A DNA stretch of 64,000 nucleotides from Mesorhizobium_B sp963522145 (GTDB taxonomy: Bacteria > Pseudomonadota > Alphaproteobacteria > Rhizobiales > Rhizobiaceae), in NCBI GenBank assembly GCA_963522145.1, contig CAUQXI010000016.1, positions 14,154 through 78,153 on the forward strand, given 5' to 3'. The notes below the pieces were generated by a model that was not told the origin of the DNA, ran no database searches, and saw only the letters and a program-made list of their open reading frames with translations. Numbering within the stretch: position 1 is the stretch's first letter; every line of letters starts with the position of its first letter. Made by a program: the position numbers and the translations under genes. This document shows, piece by piece, positions 59,005-64,000 of the stretch.

Positions 59005-60117
59005 TCAGTGTGCTGCTTGCTCTACCATCTCGGACGGCTGCTGGTTCTGGTCGGCATCGCGCAGAATGTGGTCGAGCCGCTCCGCGACGATGGAGTCGTC
59101 CGCCCGCGCCTCGCGCGTCCAAGGACGCCGTCCCTTGAGCACTCCCGAATCGGCGACGATCTCGGCGACATACTCCTCCTGCCGGTAGGCCATGACGTGG
59201 ACGCCGGCCACGCCCGCGATCTCCTTCACCTCGTCGATGATGTCGATGCAGAGTTGTTTGCCTTCCTTCTTCTGGTCGGTTGCGCCCTCCAGGCGCTTGA
59301 TGACGGCATCGGGAATGTGAATCCCCGGAACGTTGGTGCGGATCCACTTCGCCGTCTTGGCCGAGGCGAGCGGGCCGACGCCGCACAGCACGAAGCAGTT
59401 TTCGGTGAAGCCCTCGCTCTGCGCGCGATCCATGAAGGCGCGAAACATCGGCACATCGAAGCAGTATTGCGTCTGAACGAACTGCGCCCCGGCGGCGATC
59501 TTCTTGCCGAACTGAAGGGCGCGGAAATCATGCGGGGGGGCGAAAGGATTGACCGCTGCGCCGAGGAAGACCTCCGGCGGGGTGGTCAACTTGCGGCCTG
59601 ACAGGAATTTTCCATTATCGCGCATGATGCGGATGGTTTCGAGCAGAGACATGGAATCGAGGTCGAAGACGGGCTTTGCGCCCGGCTGATCGCCCGCCTG
59701 AACCCCGTCGCCCGTCAGGCAGAGGATGTTCGCCACGCCCATCGCGGCGGCGCCCAGAACGTCGCCCTGAATGGCGATGCGGTTCCGGTCGCGGCAGGAA
59801 ATCTGCATGATCGGCGCATAACCCATGCGCGTAAGAAGCGCGCAGATCCCGACCGAGGACATGTGGCAGTTGGCGCCCGACGCATCCACGGCGTTGATGC
59901 CGTCCACCCAGCCGTCGAAGATTTTCGCACGGTTGTAGACGTCCTCAGGGTTGGCGCTGTCCGGCGGATTGAGTTCGGTGGTGACGGCGAACTCGCCACG
60001 CCGCAGCACGCGCTCGAGACGCCCGCGCGAGACGTGGCCGGGCAGGGGATCGAGCGGAAGGTGGATGCCGGCCGGGTTCTCGTCCCCATGCCGGCGGGAA
60101 GGAGAGGCCTCGATCAA
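59005..60117 (-). CDS. metF: Methylenetetrahydrofolate reductase
   Basis: 370 residues, TIM-barrel flavoprotein with the catalytic Glu in FAVTTELNPPDSANPEDVYNRAKIFDGWVDGINAVDASGANCHMSSVG, MQISCRDRNRIAIQGDVLGAAAMGVANILCLTGDGVQAGDQPGAKPVFDLDSM, and QFVQTQYCFDVPMFRAFM. Longer than E. coli MetF (296), with an Arg-rich start and about 35 extra C-terminal residues. In this context it most likely oxidises methyl-THF to methylene-THF. Overlaps the MetV-like gene by 4 bases. Confidence 0.92.
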   Translation of the reverse strand: MIEASPSRRHGDENPAGIHLPLDPLPGHVSRGRLERVLRRGEFAVTTELNPPDSANPEDVYNRAKIFDGWVDGINAVDASGANCHMSSVGICALLTRMGYAPIMQISCRDRNRIAIQGDVLGAAAMGVANILCLTGDGVQAGDQPGAKPVFDLDSMSLLETIRIMRDNGKFLSGRKLTTPPEVFLGAAVNPFAPPHDFRALQFGKKIAAGAQFVQTQYCFDVPMFRAFMDRAQSEGFTENCFVLCGVGPLASAKTAKWIRTNVPGIHIPDAVIKRLEGATDQKKEGKQLCIDIIDEVKEIAGVAGVHVMAYRQEEYVAEIVADSGVLKGRRPWTREARADDSIVAERLDHILRDADQNQQPSEMVEQAAH

Positions 60118-60764
60118 GCCGGTGCTCCAAGTTTGAGCTTTTCGCGCGCAGCGGCGGCAAGGGCGGTGACTCGCAGCCAGGCCGAGGTTTCACGCAGCGA
60201 CTGATCGACCGGCTTCTGCACGACGAGGATCGCGTCGCCCTTGACCATGTTGCGCGAGCCCTCCCAGGCCTTGACCCAGACGCAGGGCATATCCGGCTCC
60301 ACCTCGCAATTGCCGTTGGCCCGGACGCCGCCGCAGGGCCCGTTGCGAAGCTGCTTGGGGCAGTTCATCGGGCAGGACATGCCGGTGGACGACAGAACAC
60401 ACTGGCCGCACATGCGGCAGTCGAACATGAAGCCTTTCACGCGCTTCTCGATGAACTTCACCGGCGCTTCGACGCGGCTGTAGCCCATGCTTTTCCAAAG
60501 CGGGTGCAGCAAGAGAAAGGTGTCGGCGAAACGCGCGTAGAACCATTCGAGTGCGCGCGAATGCCGGATCGACCAGAGGCGGATCGCATAGGAGCGCTGC
60601 ACGCGGCGTTGCGGCGACACGTCGGCGGGCTTGTAGTCGGACTTAGGCGCGGTGGCGCGAACCACCGCTGCCTGAGTTACGCCCTGCGGGGCTGCCGGCG
60701 GAACAGTTTGCGCCGCATCCGCAGGGCCGGCGGCGGTGGTGGCGCGGGTCTGCGGCTCAGCCAT
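60114..60764 (-). CDS. MTHFR C-terminal-domain protein (MetV-like)
   Basis: 216 residues of the PF12225 type. A 55-residue Ala/Pro-rich start is followed by a Cys-rich core: FMFDCRMCGQCVLSSTGMSCPMNCPKQLRNGPCGGVRANGNCEVEPDMPCVWVKAWEGS, with eight or more Cys likely binding zinc or an Fe-S cluster. This is the fold of MetV, the partner of MetF in acetogens, where the pair forms the methylene-THF reductase complex. Start at MAEPQTRA, overlapping the upstream gene by 8 bases; the metF ATG overlaps its stop. Confidence 0.85.
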   Translation of the reverse strand: MAEPQTRATTAAGPADAAQTVPPAAPQGVTQAAVVRATAPKSDYKPADVSPQRRVQRSYAIRLWSIRHSRALEWFYARFADTFLLLHPLWKSMGYSRVEAPVKFIEKRVKGFMFDCRMCGQCVLSSTGMSCPMNCPKQLRNGPCGGVRANGNCEVEPDMPCVWVKAWEGSRNMVKGDAILVVQKPVDQSLRETSAWLRVTALAAAAREKLKLGAPA

Positions 60765-61059
60765 CCTCCCGCCCGCCCTGCTTGACGAGCGCCACGAGGC
60801 GGTCATGCGGGTAGGCCCTGTCACACTCGGCCAGCGCCTTGTCCGCCTCCGCATCGAGATCGTCGCCGACCGGCGCCGGATCGCCTTTACGCCACTCCGC
60901 AAGATAAGCGTCGGTGTCGCCCGCGCCGGTTCGCATCGCGGCCATGTCTATGGCCTCGGTAAAGCGAAGCGGCAACTCGCGCTTGGCGCTCTGCCGACCT
61001 TTCTTGACGATCACCTGAGCCGGGATGTCGCGCCAGTAGACGAGGATGAGATCGGCCAT
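60757..61059 (-). CDS. PF13769-type ('virulence factor') small protein
   Basis: 100 residues: MADLILVYWRDIPAQVIVKKGRQSAKRELPLRFTEAIDMAAMRTGAGDTDAYLAEWRKGDP and so on. This matches the small domain named virulence factor after CvfC-like proteins; the name reflects one study and not a known mechanism. In alphaproteobacteria the gene recurs beside MetV-like and MetF genes. First of three overlapping genes with metV and metF, so it is part of the same unit. Confidence 0.75.
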   Translation of the reverse strand: MADLILVYWRDIPAQVIVKKGRQSAKRELPLRFTEAIDMAAMRTGAGDTDAYLAEWRKGDPAPVGDDLDAEADKALAECDRAYPHDRLVALVKQGGREDG

Positions 61060-61174
61060 CCGTTCTTCCTTTTACATGAGTGGAAGCATCGCAGGGGGGC
61101 CTGCTGGCCGCTTGTTGCGCGACGACGCGCGGAGCTTCAAATGCGACCCGCGCAACGTCGCAAACCGGAAGCTC

Positions 61175-61843
61175 TCAGCCGAACCAGCCCATCCAGGCGA
61201 ACACGAAGTGGGACACGAACCCTGCGGTCCCGATCACGCCTGCGATGACGATCATCGCGATCACGCCGACAAGCCCGCCAAGGGCAAGCAGGATCCCGTC
61301 ACGTTCCGAAAGCGCGAGGCCAAGCAGTGCCGTCGAGAATGCGGGGAGCCAGTTGCCCAGCGGGATTGGCAGGGTGACAACGATGGCCATCAGCAAGGTC
61401 ACCAGGCCGATAACCCGATCACCGCGGCGGCGCCAGAACGGCCAGTAGCGCGGGCGGATGAAGTGCTCGAGTTGCACAAGGCGCGGCACGACCGTATTCA
61501 TCACGGATCGGAACTGGTCGGCGGAAAGAGAGCGGTTCTTGAGGAAGTCGGGAAGCCAGGCACGCTTGCTGCCATAGGCAAGCTGAGCGGACACGATCAC
61601 CAGCGGCAGCCCCAGAATGGCCGATGCGCCGGGGGGCAGGGGCAGGAGATTGACCGCCGCGAAGAACACGAGCAGCGCCGCATAAGAGCGGTCGCCAAGC
61701 TCGTCGCGGATTGTGCCCACGGAAATATCGCCGCGCGCGTTTTCCGCAATGCGGGAAAAAAGCTGCGACAGACGGCGTGGACGGCGGCGTAGCGGTGCCG
61801 TGCCGATCTCGCCTCCTGACGGGCCTGTGTTCATTCCCTGCAT
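61175..61843 (-). CDS. exoD: ExoD family membrane protein
   Basis: 222 residues. SQLFSRIAENARGDISVGTIRDELGDRSYAALLVFFAAVNLLPLPPGASAILGLPLVIVSAQLAYG, then an Arg-rich segment and two more hydrophobic pairs (LVTLLMAIVVTLPIPLGNWLPAFSTALLGLALSERDGILLALGGLVGVIAMIVIAGVIG). ExoD was first seen to affect exopolysaccharide in Sinorhizobium meliloti, though its biochemical role is not settled. Start at 61843 has AGGGG four bases upstream. It separates the DUF1638/corrinoid genes from the MetV/MetF genes and may not belong to the pathway. Confidence 0.85.
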   Translation of the reverse strand: MQGMNTGPSGGEIGTAPLRRRPRRLSQLFSRIAENARGDISVGTIRDELGDRSYAALLVFFAAVNLLPLPPGASAILGLPLVIVSAQLAYGSKRAWLPDFLKNRSLSADQFRSVMNTVVPRLVQLEHFIRPRYWPFWRRRGDRVIGLVTLLMAIVVTLPIPLGNWLPAFSTALLGLALSERDGILLALGGLVGVIAMIVIAGVIGTAGFVSHFVFAWMGWFG

Positions 61844-62021
61844 CAAACCCCTTGAAGCGTCGGTGCCCGGTCGCGGAAAGCACGCCAGTCGCCATATGCG
61901 CATTGCGCGCCTTCCAGGCAACACCGTGACGGAAAGGCGTTAAGCGCTTGTGACAGCCATCATCAAACATGAATGTGATGAGTGCGAGGCGCATTGACGC
62001 CTGATCGTGCTTCCGGCGGCG

Positions 62022-62696
62022 TCAGCCGAGCGTCGGCGCGCCCATCCCGGATGCCGAGAGGATCGCCTCCGTCAGGTCGCCATAGCCGGTGAAGCGGTAT
62101 TCGTATTCAAGGCCGAGATAGTCCGCAGCCCATTGGGCCTTCCGCTGCAACTCGGCGTCTTGCGTCTGCGCCAGATAAACGACCTTGGTGTAGTTGCCAA
62201 ACACCATGTCGCGGAGCTCGGGATGCTGATCGAGCTTCAGCGGCTCGATAACGAAGCTTTCGAACTGACGCGCGAGAAGGTCGGTGAGGTAGAAGGCGGT
62301 GAACTCGGTGTCCGTCAAAGCGGAAAAGGCTTCGTTGCCGCTGAAGAAGGAGTAGCAATGCGGCCCGCCGATCCGCGTAACGCCCTCCTCGGCGCAGATC
62401 TTGTCCAGTTCGCCCTGCGTGCCGCATTCGGCATAGCCGATGAAGATGCGGGAGAAGCCTTGAACACGTGCGTCGCAGATCGCCTCGCGCATGGCGGGTG
62501 CGATCTTCTCGGGATAAACATGCCAGATCGCCGGCAGGCAGACGAGGTCGACATGGTCGAGCCCGTTCAACTTGCAGACGGTCAGCACCTCGCGCGCGAT
62601 CGCGCCGCAGGCAATCACCCTCACGCGCGTCGGGGCTTTTCGCGACGAGGTCGGGCGGATACGATCGTCAGGAATCGATGAATGAGTGTCGGACAT
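62022..62696 (-). CDS. DUF1638 domain protein
   Basis: 224 residues. RVRVIACGAIAREVLTVCKLNGLDHVDLVCLPAIWHVYPEKIAPAMREAICDARVQGFSRIFIGYAECGTQGELDKICAEEGVTRIGGPHCYSFFSGNEAF is typical of DUF1638 (PF07796). It has conserved Cys residues in CGA, ECGT and HCY, placed as if to bind a metal, with a GYAECGT loop. DUF1638 genes recur with B12-dependent methyltransferases and corrinoid proteins, but the function is unknown. Start at MSDTHSSI. Transcribed with the corrinoid gene about 290 bases upstream or from its own promoter. Confidence 0.85.
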   Translation of the reverse strand: MSDTHSSIPDDRIRPTSSRKAPTRVRVIACGAIAREVLTVCKLNGLDHVDLVCLPAIWHVYPEKIAPAMREAICDARVQGFSRIFIGYAECGTQGELDKICAEEGVTRIGGPHCYSFFSGNEAFSALTDTEFTAFYLTDLLARQFESFVIEPLKLDQHPELRDMVFGNYTKVVYLAQTQDAELQRKAQWAADYLGLEYEYRFTGYGDLTEAILSASGMGAPTLG

Positions 62697-62789
62697 CGAT
62701 GCCACGTTGTGTCGTCCTCCTCTTAGAGGAACCAACGCTGGTAAAAAGACTTATCTGCAACGTCATTATGTCGAGAGAGGGATGCCATC

Positions 62790-62915
62790 ATGAAGTTTTC
62801 ACGTATCGCGACCGTCACGCTCATTGCAGTGGCGGTTCTGACCACCGGCTGCGCCAACACCGTCAGGGGTGTGAAGCGGGATGTGCAGGGCACCGCCAAC
62901 GCTGCTGCAAACTGA
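62790..62915 (+). CDS. Entericidin-like small lipoprotein
   Basis: 41 residues: MKFSRIATVTLIAVAVLTTG, then the lipobox Cys (TTGC) and ANTVRGVKRDVQGTANAAAN. The pattern of signal peptide, lipobox and a tail ending in a short charged/Ala-rich helix is that of EcnA/EcnB entericidins, which are stress-induced envelope lipoproteins. AGAGAGGG lies 8 bases upstream. Opposite strand to its neighbours and closed by its own terminator, so it is an independent unit inside the C1 locus. Confidence 0.82.
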   Translation: MKFSRIATVTLIAVAVLTTGCANTVRGVKRDVQGTANAAAN

Positions 62916-62942
62916 GCGGGACCATCCTGTTCCGGACGAAGG

Positions 62943-62972
62943 CGGGTCGCGAAAGCGGCCCGTTTCCTTTTT
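62943..62972 (+). terminator. Terminator of the entericidin-like gene
   Basis: Stem CGGGTCGC / GCGGCCCG (one G-U pair), GAAA tetraloop, followed by TTTCCTTTTT. It lies between the lipoprotein gene and the end of the converging corrinoid-protein gene. Confidence 0.85.
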
Positions 62973-62982
62973 GTAGAGCAGC

Positions 62983-63681
62983 TCAGGCCGAAGTACGCGT
63001 GTTGTGCCTGCGCTTCATGTAATCCTTGGCGGTTTCCACCGCCACGGCGGCATCCCGGCAATAAGCGTCGGCACCGACAGCTTTGCCGAACTCCTCGTTC
63101 AGCGGCGCGCCGCCGACCAGCACGACATAATCGTCACGGATGCCCTTTTCCTTCATCGTGTCGATCACGACCTTCATGTAGGGCATGGTGGTGGTGAGCA
63201 GAGCCGACATGCCGATGATGTCCGGCTGATGCTCTTCGATCGCCGCGAGATATTTCTCGACCGGGTTGTTGATGCCGAGGTCGACCACGTCGAAGCCGGC
63301 ACCCTCCATCATCATGCCGACGAGGTTCTTGCCGATGTCGTGGATGTCGCCCTTCACCGTGCCGATCACCAGCTTGCCCTGCTTGGGCGCGCCAGTGGCG
63401 GCAAGCAGCGGGCGAAGAATGAACATGCCGGCCTTCATGGCATTGGCGGAAAGCAGCACCTCGGGCACGAAGAGGATGCCGTCGCGAAAATCCTCGCCCA
63501 CGATGCGCATGCCCTCGACCAGCGCTTGGGTCAGCACGTCGTAGGGCACCCAGCCGCGCTCCAGCAGGATATTCGTGCCTTCCTCGATTTCCTCCTTCAG
63601 CCCGTCATAAAGATCATCGTGCATCTGCTGCACGAGTTCATCGTCGGACAGTTCGGAAAGGATGATCTCGTCGTCGGCCAT
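62983..63681 (-). CDS. Methyl-corrinoid (B12-binding) protein, MtgC/MtbC family
   Basis: 232 residues. An N-terminal methionine-synthase cap domain (about 10-90: SDDELVQQMHDDLYDGLKEEIEEGTNILLERGWVPYDVLTQALVEGMRIVGEDF, then FVPEVLLSANAMKAGMFILRPLLA) and a C-terminal cobalamin-binding domain with the base-off His ligand in GDIHDIGKN (His114). The GTVKGDIHDIG loop, LGINNPVEKYL and SALLTTTMPYMKVVIDTM are typical. The corrinoid carries the methyl group between the substrate methyltransferase and the THF methyltransferase of this locus. Start at MADDEII. Upstream of it lies about 290 bases without another recognised gene. Confidence 0.93.
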   Translation of the reverse strand: MADDEIILSELSDDELVQQMHDDLYDGLKEEIEEGTNILLERGWVPYDVLTQALVEGMRIVGEDFRDGILFVPEVLLSANAMKAGMFILRPLLAATGAPKQGKLVIGTVKGDIHDIGKNLVGMMMEGAGFDVVDLGINNPVEKYLAAIEEHQPDIIGMSALLTTTMPYMKVVIDTMKEKGIRDDYVVLVGGAPLNEEFGKAVGADAYCRDAAVAVETAKDYMKRRHNTRTSA

Positions 63682-63969
63682 GCGGTCGGCTCCATGAAGG
63701 CGGGCAAGGCATCGCACCTATTGCCCACGCGGAAATGACGGCTCATACCTAACTTGCAGGGAAAGGAAATCCATAGCCGATTTGCGACCCGGCCAGCGAG
63801 GAAAGCGACCGCGACGCCAGCTTCATCAGCGGCCAAGCCTTGTCGATTTTGCGACAGGGCTTGGCGCTGAGACACCGTTGAGCCGGCAGGCCGCGACTAC
63901 GATCTATCCATGTCTCCGTGCGCGCCGCTAATTCGCGCGCGGGTGCGAGAGCGTCGAGGAAGCAGAACC

Positions 63970-64000
63970 ATGGACGATGCAACATCGATCGGTAGCGACG
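63970..64000 (+). CDS. Possible start of a further gene (cut by window edge)
   Basis: ATG at 63970 with GAGGA about 9 bases upstream opens a frame (MDDATSIGSD) that runs off the window. Ten codons are too few to identify it. The preceding gap from 63682 holds nothing else recognisable. Divergent from the corrinoid gene, it could be a regulator or another pathway gene. Confidence 0.3.
   Translation, partial: MDDATSIGSD

Noticed and set aside
57962..59188. 408-codon plus-strand frame
   Set aside because: Antisense of the corrinoid methyltransferase gene and the gap beside it.
61060..61174. SAM-II/SAH riboswitch before the PF13769-metV-metF unit
   Set aside because: GC-rich gap with possible stems but none of the conserved core sequences.
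63682..63969. Cobalamin or SAM riboswitch upstream of the corrinoid gene
   Set aside because: No B12-box (GCCACTG-like) or SAM-II-like core was seen on the minus strand.

Overview
High-GC chromosomal DNA of an alphaproteobacterium, most likely a Rhizobiales (Hyphomicrobiales) member near the Phyllobacteriaceae (Mesorhizobium, Nitratireductor, Chelativorans and relatives). Evidence: a two-piece, circularly permuted ssrA encoding the tag ANDNYAEARLAA; the order thyA-folA-hflK-hflC-degP followed by serB-miaA and ilvB-ilvH; BA14K, DUF4169 and DUF1127 proteins; a Mur-type box in front of an Nramp gene; and several EcfG-like (GGAAC-N16-CGTT) promoters. The genus is inference.

Layout. 0-12 kb: the end of a hexapeptide acetyltransferase, a DUF421 membrane protein, a BON stress protein, uvrD with an unusual insert, a D-lactate dehydrogenase-like flavoprotein, a giant AsmA protein, and a minus-strand group of small proteins with sspB and a P-loop ATPase. 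12-19 kb: ssrA, thyA-folA, hflK-hflC-degP (membrane and periplasmic quality control), an acyltransferase-3 protein. 19-34 kb: serB/miaA divergent pair, a diguanylate cyclase, a HerA-like ATPase, ilvB-ilvH behind a leader-peptide attenuator, a LysE exporter, a RecD-like helicase, kup, a flavin monooxygenase, and a TetR regulator next to ilvC. 34-49 kb: BA14K, a nuclease/phosphatase-fold gene overlapping a NUDIX gene, tRNA-Lys(CTT), an SDR, mntH under a Mur box, a divergent catalase/pyruvate-oxidase-like pair with EcfG-like promoters on both sides, creatininase, nitroreductase, alpha/beta hydrolase, and a DUF3772 MscS channel.

49-64 kb is the most distinctive part. A dimethylglycine/sarcosine-dehydrogenase-like FAD-GcvT protein, a DUF1194 protein and a GlxA/GbdR-like regulator lie beside a long minus-strand C1 locus: a methyl-corrinoid protein, DUF1638, ExoD, a PF13769 small protein, a MetV-like Cys-rich protein, MetF, a methyl-THF:corrinoid methyltransferase, an unrecognised 146-aa protein, and a [2Fe-2S]-ASKHA corrinoid activator. 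Together they look like a corrinoid route that moves methyl groups from a methylated amine (glycine betaine is a plausible donor) to tetrahydrofolate and oxidises methyl-THF, feeding the FAD-GcvT demethylase step. The substrate-specific MttB/MtgB-type methyltransferase is not in the window. A GATATAA-N8-TTATATC operator candidate inside the locus points to separate regulation of the methyltransferase/activator half.

No insertion sequences, prophage, CRISPR array or rRNA were seen. Coordinates of starts were adjusted where an internal start has better family agreement or a ribosome binding site.
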